Positions 44,344 through 53,347 of a DNA stretch of 64,000 nucleotides are shown piece after piece. The translations under genes and the position numbers were made by a program. The notes under the pieces are model-generated. The model searched no databases. It worked only from the letters and a program-made list of their open reading frames with translations, and was not told where the DNA came from. Source of the stretch: Streptomyces sp. NK15101 (GTDB lineage Bacteria; Actinomycetota; Actinomycetes; Streptomycetales; Streptomycetaceae); contig NZ_JAINVG010000028.1 of the NCBI RefSeq assembly GCF_020400725.1, forward strand, positions 1-64,000, given 5' to 3'. Numbering within the stretch: the stretch's first letter is position 1; every line of letters starts with the position of its first letter.

Positions 44344-45513
44344 GCCCTCCACGCGCGTCAGGAAGTCCCGTACGGCCTCCTTCACGTCCTTCGCCGTCCA
44401 CTCCAGGCCGGGCCCCGACACCGTCAGCTCCGTGACCGCGACCCCCGGCGGACCGCCCGCGCCCGGGGCGGACCAGCGCCGGAAGAAGGCGGTGCCGGTG
44501 TCCTCGGTCTGGGCGAGGGCCGCCGCCGTCAGGGCGTCCGGGTCGTACGGCAGCCAGACCTGGAACTGGTGGGTGTGCGGGGTCTCCGGGTGGACCCGGG
44601 ACCAGCCGGTGCCCGCCTCCGCGAGCGCCTCCCGGACGGCGTCGGCCACCACGCGCGCGTGCGCCACGTACGAGGGCAGCCGGGGCAGTTCCACGTCCAG
44701 GCCCCGGAGGGCGGAGAGCGCCGCCGGGTACTGCTGGAAGACCATCCCTCCGTACCGGTGCCGCCAGATCCGGGCCTCCTCCATGACCTCCTCGGGGCCG
44801 GCGAGCGCGGCCCCGGACATGCCGCCGAGGGACTTGTAGAACGACACGTACACGCTGTCGGCGAGCCCCGCGATCTCCGCGAGCCCCCGGCCGAAGTGCG
44901 CCGTGGTCTCCCACAGCCGGGCCCCGTCGAAGTGGACCACCGCGTCCCGTTCCCGGGCCGCCTCCACGACCTCGGTCAGCTCCTCCCAGGACGGCAGCAC
45001 GAAGCCGGCGTCCCGCAGCGGCAGCTCCAGCATCAGCGTCCCGAAGGGCTCCGGGTGGTTCCGCACCTCCTCGGCGGTCGGCAGCCGGGGCGCGTCGGTC
45101 GGGTGGACCGTGCGGAGCCTCGAGACGGCGCCGAGCGCCCCGTTCTCGTGGACCTCGGGGTGGGCGAGCGGGTGGAGGGCGACGACGGGGCTGCCGGTGC
45201 GTCCGGCCCAGCAGCGCAGCGCGACCTGCTGGGCCATGGTGCCGGTGGGGAAGAAGACGGCGGCGGGGAGGCCGAGCTCCTCGGCGACGCGCCGCTCCAG
45301 CTCCTCCACGAGCCCGTTCCCGTACACGTCGGTCTGGGCGTCCTCGTGGCCCGCGGCCCGGGCCCAGGCGGCCAGTTCGCGCAGCCGCGAGCCGACCGTG
45401 CCGTCGGCCGAGGAGTCCCACAGGCGGCGCTCGGCGCCGCCCCACGCCTTCGCCCGGTGGAGCCGGGCGGCTTCCTCGTCCACAGGGGGTTCGGCAGGAG
45501 TCTCAGGATTCAT
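44341..45513 (-). CDS. PLP-dependent beta-eliminating lyase / threonine aldolase family protein
   Basis: 390 residues, ATG 45513. Fold-type I PLP enzyme: GNGLVEELERRVAEELGLPAAVFFPTGTMAQQVALR, Asp196 in VVHFDGARLWE binding the pyridinium nitrogen, and Lys227 in YVSFYKSLGGMSGA forming the Schiff base. Low-specificity threonine aldolases cleave L-threonine or related beta-hydroxy amino acids to glycine and an aldehyde; the exact substrate is not established here. Confidence 0.88.
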   Translation of the reverse strand: MNPETPAEPPVDEEAARLHRAKAWGGAERRLWDSSADGTVGSRLRELAAWARAAGHEDAQTDVYGNGLVEELERRVAEELGLPAAVFFPTGTMAQQVALRCWAGRTGSPVVALHPLAHPEVHENGALGAVSRLRTVHPTDAPRLPTAEEVRNHPEPFGTLMLELPLRDAGFVLPSWEELTEVVEAARERDAVVHFDGARLWETTAHFGRGLAEIAGLADSVYVSFYKSLGGMSGAALAGPEEVMEEARIWRHRYGGMVFQQYPAALSALRGLDVELPRLPSYVAHARVVADAVREALAEAGTGWSRVHPETPHTHQFQVWLPYDPDALTAAALAQTEDTGTAFFRRWSAPGAGGPPGVAVTELTVSGPGLEWTAKDVKEAVRDFLTRVEG

Positions 45514-45639
45514 GGGGCGATCATCACACCACCGCCCACACCCTGTGGACAGCCCACGGAGCGCCGCGAAACGCTGGCGTAGCATGACCAGAAATCGTCC
45601 GGTACCCGCCGAGGACTGGAACGGAAGGCCGTCCCCACC

Positions 45640-46605
45640 GTGAACGCACCAGCAGCGCCAGAGCCCCGAGCCGAGGACCGACCCGCCCGGCTCACCGTCG
45701 GAGTCGTCGGCGCCGGCCGTGTGGGCCCCGCCCTCGCCGCCTCGCTCCGGCTCGCCGGGCACCGCCCCGTCGCCGTCTCGGCGGTCTCCGCCGCCTCCCG
45801 GCGCCGCGCCGCCGAACTCCTGCCCGACGTCCCGGTCGTCGAGCCCGCCCGTGTCCTCGCCCTGGCCGACCTGGTCCTGCTGACCGTGCCGGACGACGCG
45901 CTGCCCGGACTGGTCGAGGGCCTCGCCGACACCGGGGCCGTACGGCCGGGGCAGCTGCTCGTGCACACCTCCGGGCGGTACGGGGCGCGGGTCCTGGACC
46001 CCGCCCGCCGGGCCGGCGCCCTGCCGCTCGCCCTGCACCCCGCCATGACCTTCACCGGCACCGCCGTCGACGTCCAGCGGCTCGCCGGCTGCTCCTTCGG
46101 GGTGACCGCGCCCGAGGAGCTGCGGCTCGCCGCCGAGGCGCTGGTGATCGAGATGGGCGGCGAGCCCGAGTGGATCGCGGAGGAGGCCCGGCCGCTCTAC
46201 CACGCGGCCCTGGCCCTCGGCGCGAACCACCTGGTCACGCTGGTGGCCCAGTCGATGGAGCTGCTCCACAAGGCCGGGGTCGCCGCCCCCGACCGCATGC
46301 TGGGCCCGCTTCTGGGCGCCGCACTGGACAACGCCCTGCGGTCCGGGGACGCGGCCCTCACCGGGCCCGTCGCGCGCGGTGACGCCGGCACGGTCGCCGC
46401 CCACGTGTCCGAGCTGCGCAAGCACGCGCCCGGCACCGTCGCCGGCTATCTGGCGATGGCCCGCACGACCGCCGACCGGGCGCTCGCGCACGGCCTGCTC
46501 AAGCCCGAGCTGGCCGAGGACCTGCTGGGCGTGCTGGCCGAGCCGTCGGGCGGAGCCGCCCACCCCGCAGACCCCGCCGACGGGCCGCAAGGAGACGACC
46601 GATGA
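45640..46605 (+). CDS. Rossmann-fold DUF2520 protein, candidate ketopantoate reductase (PanG-like)
   Basis: 321 residues, GTG 45640. N-terminal NAD(P)-binding region LTVGVVGAGRVGPALAASLRLAGHRPVAVSAVS, then the DUF2520 helical domain (PLALHPAMTFTG; ARPLYHAALALGANHLVTLVAQSMELL). Francisella PanG, a non-PanE ketopantoate reductase, belongs to this fold family as I recall. The gene overlaps panC by 4 nt in an operon that also has coaX, which fits reduction of ketopantoate to pantoate. Function is inferred from fold and context. Confidence 0.8.
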   Translation: MNAPAAPEPRAEDRPARLTVGVVGAGRVGPALAASLRLAGHRPVAVSAVSAASRRRAAELLPDVPVVEPARVLALADLVLLTVPDDALPGLVEGLADTGAVRPGQLLVHTSGRYGARVLDPARRAGALPLALHPAMTFTGTAVDVQRLAGCSFGVTAPEELRLAAEALVIEMGGEPEWIAEEARPLYHAALALGANHLVTLVAQSMELLHKAGVAAPDRMLGPLLGAALDNALRSGDAALTGPVARGDAGTVAAHVSELRKHAPGTVAGYLAMARTTADRALAHGLLKPELAEDLLGVLAEPSGGAAHPADPADGPQGDDR

Positions 46606-47744
46606 CCCTGTCCGCCCGCGAGAGCGCGCAGAGCGCGCAGAGCACCGAGACCATGCAGGGCACCGAGAGCACGCGGAGCGCGGAGCGCGCCACGACCGCC
46701 GGGGCCGGCCGGTCCGTCCGTCATCAGCCGGCCGAGCTGCTGCCCACGGTCGAGGACCTCCGCGACGCCGTCGCCCACTGGGGCGTGCCCGGCCGCACCG
46801 CCGTGGTCATGACCATGGGTGCCCTCCACGAGGGCCACGCCACCCTGATCCGGGCCGCACGCGAGCGCGTCGGCACCAAGGGCTTCGTCGTCGTCACCGT
46901 CTTCGTCAACCCGCTCCAGTTCGGCGCCGGCGAGGACCTCGACCGCTACCCCCGCACCCTCGACGCCGACCTCGCGCTGGCCTTCGAAGCGGGCGCGAGC
47001 GCCGTCTTCGCGCCCTCCGTGGACGAGGTCTACCCGGGCGGGGAGCCCCAGGTCCGGATCGCCGCCGGACCCATGGGCGAGCGGCTCGAAGGCGCCTTCC
47101 GGCCGGGTCACTTCGACGGCATGCTGACGGTCGTCGCCAAGCTGCTCCACCTCACCGCGCCCGACCTGGCCTTCTTCGGCCAGAAGGACGCCCAGCAGCT
47201 GGCCCTGATCCGCCGCATGGCCCGCGATCTGAACTTCCCCGTCGAGATCGTCGGCGTGGAGACCGTCCGCGAGGCCGACGGCCTGGCCCTCTCCAGCCGC
47301 AACCGCTACCTCTCGGCCGAGGAGCGCCGGACGGCGCTGTCGCTGTCGCGCGCGCTGTTCGCCGCCCGCGAGCGGCTCGCCGCCCAGGAGGCGCTGCGCG
47401 CGCGTGCCGCCTCGCTGCCCGGCGCCCAGGGCCGGGCCGAGAACCGGGCCGAGGCCCTGTCGCGGCTCGGCGAGGCCCGGGCCGCCGCCGACGCCCACGC
47501 GGTCGCGCAGGCCGCCGAGGGCGGCCGCGCCGAGGCCGTACGGGCCGCGGCCCGCGCCGTCCTGGACGAGGCCGCCAAGGCCGAGCCGCCGCTCGTCCTC
47601 GACTACCTGGCCCTCGTGGACCCGGCCGACTTCACCGAGGTCGCCGACGGCCACGACGGGGAGGCGATCCTCGCCGTCGCCGCGCGCGTGGGGAGCACGC
47701 GGCTCATCGACAACATCCCCCTGACCTTCGGAGCCACCAAGTGA
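46602..47744 (+). CDS. panC: Pantoate--beta-alanine ligase
   Basis: 380 residues, about 95 longer than E. coli PanC. HIGH-like MGALHEGHATLI (72-83), FFGQKDAQQLALIRRM and KMSKS-like ALSSRNRYLS (229-238). Makes pantothenate from pantoate, beta-alanine and ATP. The extra length is a Ser/Thr-rich N-terminal 40 residues and an Ala/Arg/Glu-rich insertion at about 255-315 before the C-terminal PPLVLDYLALVDPADF. Overlaps the DUF2520 gene (ATGA) and nadB (GTGA). Confidence 0.95.
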   Translation: MTLSARESAQSAQSTETMQGTESTRSAERATTAGAGRSVRHQPAELLPTVEDLRDAVAHWGVPGRTAVVMTMGALHEGHATLIRAARERVGTKGFVVVTVFVNPLQFGAGEDLDRYPRTLDADLALAFEAGASAVFAPSVDEVYPGGEPQVRIAAGPMGERLEGAFRPGHFDGMLTVVAKLLHLTAPDLAFFGQKDAQQLALIRRMARDLNFPVEIVGVETVREADGLALSSRNRYLSAEERRTALSLSRALFAARERLAAQEALRARAASLPGAQGRAENRAEALSRLGEARAAADAHAVAQAAEGGRAEAVRAAARAVLDEAAKAEPPLVLDYLALVDPADFTEVADGHDGEAILAVAARVGSTRLIDNIPLTFGATK

Positions 47745-49441
47745 CCGGAATACGGCTGCACGCGCCCGCGCCGGGCTGGGCCATCGACGCCGACGTCGTC
47801 GTGGTCGGCTCCGGGGTCGCCGGCCTCACCGCGGCCCTGCGCTGCACCGCCGCCGGGCTCCGCGCGGTCGTCGTCACCAAGGCCCGGCTCGACGAGGGCT
47901 CCACCCGCTGGGCCCAGGGCGGCATCGCGGCCGCGCTCGGCGAGGGCGACACCCCCGAGCAGCACCTCGACGACACCCTCGTCGCCGGTGCCGGGCTCTG
48001 CGACGAGCGGGCCGTGCGGGCCCTGGTCACGGAGGGCCCCGACGCCGTCCGCCGCCTGATCGCGACGGGCGCCGACTTCGACAAGACCGCCGACGGCGAG
48101 ATCGCACTGACCCGGGAGGGCGGCCACCACCGCCGCCGGATCGCCCACGCGGGCGGGGACGCGACCGGCGCCGAGATCTCCCGCGCCCTGGTCGAGGCGA
48201 TACGGGACCGGGGCGTGCGCACCGTCGAGCACGCCCTCGTCCTGGACCTCCTGAGGGACGCCGAGGGCCGTACGGCGGGCGTGACCCTGCACGTCATGGG
48301 CGAGGGGCAGCACGACGGCGTCGGCGCCGTCCACGCGCCCGCGGTGGTCCTCGCCACCGGCGGCATGGGCCAGGTCTTCTCCGCCACCACCAACCCGGGC
48401 GTCTCCACCGGCGACGGCGTCGCGCTCGCGCTGCGGGCCGGGGCCGAGGTCTCCGACCTGGAGTTCGTCCAGTTCCACCCCACGGTGCTCTTCCTCGGGG
48501 CCGGCTCCGAGGGCCAGCAGCCGCTGGTCTCCGAGGCGGTGCGGGGCGAGGGCGCCCACCTGGTCGACGCCGACGGGGTCCGCTTCATGCTGGGGCAGCA
48601 CGAGCTGGCCGAGCTGGCGCCCCGGGACATCGTCGCCAAGGCGATCACGCGCCGGATGCAGGAGCAGGGCGCCGAGCACATGTACCTCGACGCCCGTCAC
48701 TTCGGCGCCGAGATGTGGGCGGAGCGCTTCCCGACGATCCTGGCGGCCTGCCGCGCCCACGGCATCGACCCGGTGACGGAGCCGATCCCGGTCGCCCCGG
48801 CCGCCCACTACGCCTCCGGCGGCGTCCGCACGGACCTGTCGGGCCGGACGACCGTGCCGGGCCTGTACGCGTGCGGGGAGGTCGCCTGCACGGGCGTCCA
48901 CGGCGCCAACCGGCTCGCCTCGAACTCGCTCCTGGAAGGCCTGGTCTTCGCCGAGCGGATCGCCGAGGACGTCGTGGCGCGCGCCCCCGGCCGCGGCCCG
49001 GCCGTGCCGGTGCGGCACCCGGCCCCGGTGGTCCTGCCGCTGCTCGACCCCGGCGCCCGGCGCCGCATCCAGCGCACCATGACCCTGGGCGCCGGAGTGC
49101 TCAGGTCCGCCGAGAGCCTGCGCACGGCCTCCGGGGAGCTGGACGCCCTCCACATACCGCCCGTCCCCGGCGAGACCGACGACCGGAAGTCCGCCGAGCC
49201 GGGCGTCGAGTCGTGGGAGACCACCAACCTGCTCGCCGTCGCCCGCCTCCTGGTCGCGGCGGCTTCCCGCCGCGAGGAGACCCGCGGCTGCCACTGGCGC
49301 GAGGACCACCCCGACCGGGACGACGCCCGGTGGCGCAGGCACCTCGTCGTCCACCTCACCCCGGAGCGGACCCTCGACGTCCGCACCACCGAGACCTCCG
49401 ACTTCCCCCCCACCGCCGACGCCCCAGGGAGCCGTAAGTGA
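47741..49441 (+). CDS. nadB: L-aspartate oxidase
   Basis: 566 residues, GTG 47741. FAD-binding VVVVGSGVAGLTAALRC, STRWAQGGIAAAL, SDLEFVQFHPTVLF and PAAHYASGGVRTDLSGRTTVPGLYACGEVACTGVHGANRLASNSLLEG are diagnostic. Oxidises L-aspartate to iminoaspartate for quinolinate synthesis with NadA (not in the window). Overlaps panC and nadC by 4 nt. Confidence 0.96.
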   Translation: MTGIRLHAPAPGWAIDADVVVVGSGVAGLTAALRCTAAGLRAVVVTKARLDEGSTRWAQGGIAAALGEGDTPEQHLDDTLVAGAGLCDERAVRALVTEGPDAVRRLIATGADFDKTADGEIALTREGGHHRRRIAHAGGDATGAEISRALVEAIRDRGVRTVEHALVLDLLRDAEGRTAGVTLHVMGEGQHDGVGAVHAPAVVLATGGMGQVFSATTNPGVSTGDGVALALRAGAEVSDLEFVQFHPTVLFLGAGSEGQQPLVSEAVRGEGAHLVDADGVRFMLGQHELAELAPRDIVAKAITRRMQEQGAEHMYLDARHFGAEMWAERFPTILAACRAHGIDPVTEPIPVAPAAHYASGGVRTDLSGRTTVPGLYACGEVACTGVHGANRLASNSLLEGLVFAERIAEDVVARAPGRGPAVPVRHPAPVVLPLLDPGARRRIQRTMTLGAGVLRSAESLRTASGELDALHIPPVPGETDDRKSAEPGVESWETTNLLAVARLLVAAASRREETRGCHWREDHPDRDDARWRRHLVVHLTPERTLDVRTTETSDFPPTADAPGSRK

Positions 49442-50454
49442 GCACGCCCGAGGAAGCCCGTCCCGAGCCCGTGGACGTCCCTCTCATCCAGATCAACACG
49501 GTCTCCGAGGAGACCGACGGCTGCGGCGAGGGCTGCGCCTGCGGCGACGGCGAGGAGTTCGAGTGCGGGCTCGACCCCGCCCTCGCGCAGCTGCTCGCCG
49601 ACGCCGGTCTCGACCCCGTCCAGGTCGAGGACATCGCCCACCTCGCGATCGCCGAGGACCTCGACGGCGGGGTCGACGTCACGACCGTGGCGACCGTCCC
49701 CGAGGACGCCGTCGCCACCGCCGACTTCACCGCCCGCGAGGCCGGTGTCGTGGCCGGCCTGCGGGTCGCCGAGGCCGTCCTGTCGATCGTCTGCACCGAC
49801 GAGTTCGAGGTCGAGCGGCACGTCGAGGACGGCGAGCGCGTCGAGGCCGGGCAGAAGCTCCTCAGCGTCACCGCCCGCACCCGCGACCTGCTCACCGGCG
49901 AGCGCAGCGCGCTCAACATCCTGTGCCGCCTCTCCGGCATCGCCACCGCCACGCGCGCGTGGGCGGACGCCCTGGAGGGCACGAAGGCGAAGGTCCGCGA
50001 CACCCGCAAGACGACGCCGGGCCTGCGCGCCCTGGAGAAGTACGCGGTCCGCTGCGGCGGCGGCGTCAACCACCGCATGTCGCTCTCCGACGCCGCCCTG
50101 GTGAAGGACAACCACGTGGTGGCGGCCGGCGGCGTCGCCGAGGCCTTCAAGGCCGTCCGCGAGCTGTTCCCCGAGGTGCCGATCGAGGTCGAGGTCGACA
50201 CGATGCACCAGGTCCGCGAGGTCCTGGACGCGGGCGCCGACCTGATCCTGCTCGACAACTTCACCCCGCTGGAGACGGAGGAGGCCGTCGCCCTGGTCGC
50301 GGGCCGCGCCGTCCTGGAGTCCTCGGGCCGGCTGACCCTGGAGAACGCGGCGGCGTACGCGGCGACCGGCGTCGACTACCTGGCGGTCGGCGGCCTCACC
50401 CACTCCTCCCCGATCCTCGACATCGGCCTGGACCTGCGCGAGGTGCGGGCCTGA
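49438..50454 (+). CDS. nadC: Nicotinate-nucleotide pyrophosphorylase (carboxylating)
   Basis: 338 residues, GTG 49438. Core RDTRKTTPGLRALEKYAVRCGGGVNHR, VKDNHV and EVEVDTMHQVREVLDAGADLILLDNFTP match NadC, which turns quinolinate and PRPP into nicotinate mononucleotide. Odd: a 45-residue N-terminal extension with four cysteines in CGEGCACGDGEEFEC (Cys29, 33, 35, 43), absent from most NadC proteins and suggestive of metal binding. Stop and coaX start share one base (TGATG). Confidence 0.96.
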   Translation: MSTPEEARPEPVDVPLIQINTVSEETDGCGEGCACGDGEEFECGLDPALAQLLADAGLDPVQVEDIAHLAIAEDLDGGVDVTTVATVPEDAVATADFTAREAGVVAGLRVAEAVLSIVCTDEFEVERHVEDGERVEAGQKLLSVTARTRDLLTGERSALNILCRLSGIATATRAWADALEGTKAKVRDTRKTTPGLRALEKYAVRCGGGVNHRMSLSDAALVKDNHVVAAGGVAEAFKAVRELFPEVPIEVEVDTMHQVREVLDAGADLILLDNFTPLETEEAVALVAGRAVLESSGRLTLENAAAYAATGVDYLAVGGLTHSSPILDIGLDLREVRA

Positions 50455-51260
50455 TGCTGCTCACCATCGACGTCGGCAACACGCACACGGTGCTCGGTCT
50501 CTTCGACGGCGAGGAGATCGTCGAGCACTGGCGGATCTCCACGGACCCGCGCAGGACCGCCGACGAGATGGCGGTCCTGCTCCAGGGCCTCATGGGCATG
50601 CACCCGCTGCTGGGCGTCGAGCTGAGCGACGGCATCGAGGGGATCGCCATCTGTGCGACCGTCCCCTCGGTGCTGCACGAGCTGCGCGAGGTGACCCGCC
50701 GGTACTACGGGGACGTGCCGGCGGTCCTGGTGGAGCCGGGCGTGAAGACGGGGGTGCCGATCCTGACGGACAACCCCAAGGAGGTCGGCGCCGACCGCAT
50801 CATCAACGCGGTCGCGGCCGTCGAGCTGTACGGCGGCCCGGCGATCGTCGTGGACTTCGGCACGGCGACGACGTACGACGCGGTCAGCACGCGCGGGGAG
50901 TACGCGGGCGGCGCGATCGCCCCGGGCATCGAGATCTCGGTGGAGGCCCTGGGCGTCAAGGGCGCCATGCTCCGCAAGATCGAGCTGGCCCGGCCGCGCA
51001 GCGTGATCGGCAAGAACACGGTCGAGGCCATGCAGTCGGGCATCGTCTTCGGGTACGTGGGTCAGGTCGACGGCGTCGTGGCCCGGATGAAGCGGGAACT
51101 GGTCGGGCCCAAGGGCGACCCCTCCGACGTCACGGTGATCGCGACCGGCGGCCTGGCGCCGATGGTCCTCGCCGACTCGAAGGAGATCGACGTGCACGAG
51201 CCCTGGCTGACCCTGATCGGCCTGCGCCTGGTCTACGAGCGGAACGTGTCCCGCATGTAG
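50454..51260 (+). CDS. coaX: Type III pantothenate kinase
   Basis: 268 residues. ASKHA-fold motifs MLLTIDVGNTHTVLGLFDG, GADRIINAVAAVELYGGPAIVVDFGTATTYDAVS and YAGGAIAPGIEISVEALGVKGAMLRKI. Phosphorylates pantothenate, the first step of CoA synthesis, following panC in the same operon. Last gene of the DUF2520-panC-nadB-nadC-coaX run. Confidence 0.96.
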   Translation: MLLTIDVGNTHTVLGLFDGEEIVEHWRISTDPRRTADEMAVLLQGLMGMHPLLGVELSDGIEGIAICATVPSVLHELREVTRRYYGDVPAVLVEPGVKTGVPILTDNPKEVGADRIINAVAAVELYGGPAIVVDFGTATTYDAVSTRGEYAGGAIAPGIEISVEALGVKGAMLRKIELARPRSVIGKNTVEAMQSGIVFGYVGQVDGVVARMKRELVGPKGDPSDVTVIATGGLAPMVLADSKEIDVHEPWLTLIGLRLVYERNVSRM

Positions 51261-51326
51261 GGGTGGCTCGGCGCGCCGTGATGATCGCTAAGCGAAAATT
51301 GTCCGATTAGCGCGTAGTGTCGGCCC

Positions 51327-51929
51327 ATGCCCACGCCATACGGATCCCGCGGCGGCATGGCGTTCAGCGCGGACGAACTGCGTGTGCTCCGCCGCGCCCT
51401 CGCCACTGCCCTCCATCCCGTCCCCCTCCAGGAAGAGGACGTCCAGGACTGCCTGCGCCTGGCCGAATCCGTGGACGAGGCGGTACGCGAGGCCGGCCGG
51501 CTGCGCGCCTTCCTCCTCGACGACCTGACCCGCTACCGCCAGGCGCTGCCCGGGTCCCTCGGGGGCTACCTGGAGCTCCTCCGGGACGCGCTGGCCGCCG
51601 GCTACGACCCCGGTGCCGACGACCTCGCCGCCCTGCGCGCGCTGCGCCGCAACCCGGCCGCCGCCGAGCTGCTCGCCCGCTGCCAGGTCCTCGCCGAGCG
51701 CTCGGTGCGCACGCGCCTGGCCCGGGTCTCCCGGGCCACCGCCCCGGCCGCGCCGTCCGCCTCCCGGGCCCGGCTGCTCGCCCTGCCCGGCGGGCGCTCG
51801 GCGGGCGACGAGCCCAAGCCGACCCCGCCCGCCCCGGCCGAGCGCCCGGTGCCCAAGCCCTCCGAGGCCTTCCCGCCGCGCCGCCGCCCCGTGCCCCCGC
51901 CCCCGCCCGAGGAACGGGTCGCAGGCTAG
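51327..51929 (+). CDS. Conserved hypothetical protein
   Basis: 200 residues. Helical N-terminal half (MAFSADELRVLRRALATALHPVPLQEEDVQDCLRLAESVDEAVREAGRLRAFLLDDLTRYRQALPGSLGGYLELLRDALAAGYDP) and a Pro-rich C-terminal third. No recognised domain or membrane segment. An AT-richer stretch (51285-51312) with CGCTAA...TTAGCG before it may hold its promoter. Confidence 0.75.
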   Translation: MPTPYGSRGGMAFSADELRVLRRALATALHPVPLQEEDVQDCLRLAESVDEAVREAGRLRAFLLDDLTRYRQALPGSLGGYLELLRDALAAGYDPGADDLAALRALRRNPAAAELLARCQVLAERSVRTRLARVSRATAPAAPSASRARLLALPGGRSAGDEPKPTPPAPAERPVPKPSEAFPPRRRPVPPPPPEERVAG

Positions 51930-51943
51930 CTACCCTGGACGCC

Positions 51944-52123
51944 ATGGAATACGTATCCGCGCTCCTGCCCCCCGTCGTGATGGCCGCGTTCTTCATCGGT
52001 CTCGTCGTCACGATCGTCAAGAGCCAGGGCGGCCCGAACAAGGCCAAGGAGGACGCGGTCGTGGACGCCGCCCTCGCCCGCGCCGAGGCCGCCCGTCAGG
52101 CGGACGGCTCCACCGCCTCCTGA
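51944..52123 (+). CDS. Small single-pass membrane protein
   Basis: 59 residues, MEYVSALLPPVVMAAFFIGLVVTIVKSQGGPNKAKEDAVVDAALARAEAARQADGSTAS. One N-terminal membrane helix (about 5-26) and a charged helical tail. It begins 14 bp after the previous gene and ends at a clear terminator, so it is likely co-transcribed. Function unknown. Confidence 0.8.
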   Translation: MEYVSALLPPVVMAAFFIGLVVTIVKSQGGPNKAKEDAVVDAALARAEAARQADGSTAS

Positions 52124-52151
52124 GGCCAGAGTGCCCCCGTGGCACCGAGGG

Positions 52152-52180
52152 CGTGCGACCTTTCGAGGTCGTGCGTCCTT
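52152..52180 (+). terminator. Rho-independent terminator
   Basis: A 10-bp stem with two wobble pairs (52152-52161 with 52166-52175), TTCG tetraloop, then TCCTTTTT. One of the few hairpins in the window with a real T-run. Confidence 0.85.
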
Positions 52181-52240
52181 TTTGTTGGTTTCTCGTCGCC
52201 AATGGCCCCATATTGACGTTTTTCGCACTATGGTGACGCT

Positions 52241-52660
52241 GTGCCCCGTCCATTGGGAGATCTCGAAGACGCCGTCATGACGCGCGTCTGGCAATGGAAC
52301 CGCCCCGTGACCGTCCGGGAAGTTCTGGAGGACCTCCAGCAGGAACGGTCCATCGCCTACACCACCGTCATGACCGTCATGGACAATCTCCATCAGAAGG
52401 GCTGGGTCCGCAGGGAAGTCGAAGGCCGCGCCTATCGATATACGGCGGTCTCCACCCGCGCCGCCTACTCGGCGGCCCTGATGAACGAGGCCTGGGCGCG
52501 GAGCGACAACCCCGCCGCCGCGCTCGTCGCCTTCTTCGGGATGATGTCGCCGGAACAGCGGGAGTCGCTGAACGACGCCATCCGGATCGTCCAGCGCGAC
52601 AGCCCGCTTCCCGCCGCCCCGCGGGAGCCCGAGGGTGGCGAGGGGACCGCCCGCCCGTAG
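52241..52660 (+). CDS. BlaI/MecI/CopY family transcriptional regulator
   Basis: 139 residues, GTG 52241. MPRPLGDLEDAVMTRVWQWNRPVTVREVLEDLQQERSIAYTTVMTVMDNLHQKGWVRREVEGRAYRYTAV is the winged-helix domain; the short C-terminal part mediates dimers. BlaI proteins repress beta-lactamase or copper genes and are inactivated by a BlaR-type protease; no such partner is adjacent. A TTGACG sequence upstream (52213-52218) suggests its promoter. Confidence 0.88.
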   Translation: MPRPLGDLEDAVMTRVWQWNRPVTVREVLEDLQQERSIAYTTVMTVMDNLHQKGWVRREVEGRAYRYTAVSTRAAYSAALMNEAWARSDNPAAALVAFFGMMSPEQRESLNDAIRIVQRDSPLPAAPREPEGGEGTARP

Positions 52661-52675
52661 CGATAGCGTCCCCCC

Positions 52676-53194
52676 ATGTCGACCTCCGCCAAAGCCGTCA
52701 CCGTCCGCAGGGCCCGCACCAGCGACGTCCCCGCGGTCCGCCGTCTCGTCGATCCTTTCGTGCAGCGCGGCATCCTGCTCGACAAGGCGACCGTGACCCT
52801 TTACGAGTCCATCCAGGAGTTCTGGGTCGCGGAACGCGACGAGGACGCCACCGTCGTCGGCTGCGGCGCACTCCACGTCATGTGGGAAGACCTCGCCGAA
52901 GTCCGCACTCTCGCCGTCGATCCCGAGTTCAAGGGCGCCGGCGTCGGACATCAGGTGCTGGACAAGTTGTTGCACACCGCCCGATGGCTCGGCGTGCGGC
53001 GGGTATTCTGCCTGACCTTCGAAGTCGACTTCTTCGCGAAGCACGGCTTCGTCGAGATCGGCGAGACCCCGGTCGACGGAGATGTCTACAGCGAGCTCCT
53101 GCGTTCCTATGACGAGGGAGTCGCCGAGTTCCTCGGTCTCGAACGAGTGAAGCCGAACACCTTGGGCAACAGCCGGATGCTTCTGCACCTGTGA
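52676..53194 (+). CDS. argA: Amino-acid N-acetyltransferase (short ArgA-type GNAT)
   Basis: 172 residues. GNAT fold with acetyl-CoA loop EFKGAGVGHQVLDKLL and the C-terminal VFCLTFEVDFFAKHGFVEIGETPVDGDVYSELLRSYDEGVAEFL. Length and pattern match the mycobacterial short NAGS (Rv2747), which acetylates glutamate or glutamine as the first arginine step. Fifteen bp after the BlaI-type gene, same strand. Confidence 0.85.
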   Translation: MSTSAKAVTVRRARTSDVPAVRRLVDPFVQRGILLDKATVTLYESIQEFWVAERDEDATVVGCGALHVMWEDLAEVRTLAVDPEFKGAGVGHQVLDKLLHTARWLGVRRVFCLTFEVDFFAKHGFVEIGETPVDGDVYSELLRSYDEGVAEFLGLERVKPNTLGNSRMLLHL

Positions 53195-53347
53195 CGCGGA
53201 AGCCCGGGATCCTCTCGCGGAGCCCTATGTCCGAATCGCGCACGTTTCCCGCGCTGTCGGGGTTCTGAACCTCTCCCAGGGGTTTGTGTTTTTCCGGGAA
53301 AAGCGGTTTCCTTTCCGCGTACTGCATTTTCGATGAAAGGAAATCCG

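Noticed and set aside
53333..53347. ATG start for Lsr2 five codons upstream
   Set aside because: It would sit on the ribosome site of the GTG start and add residues absent from the family N-terminus.
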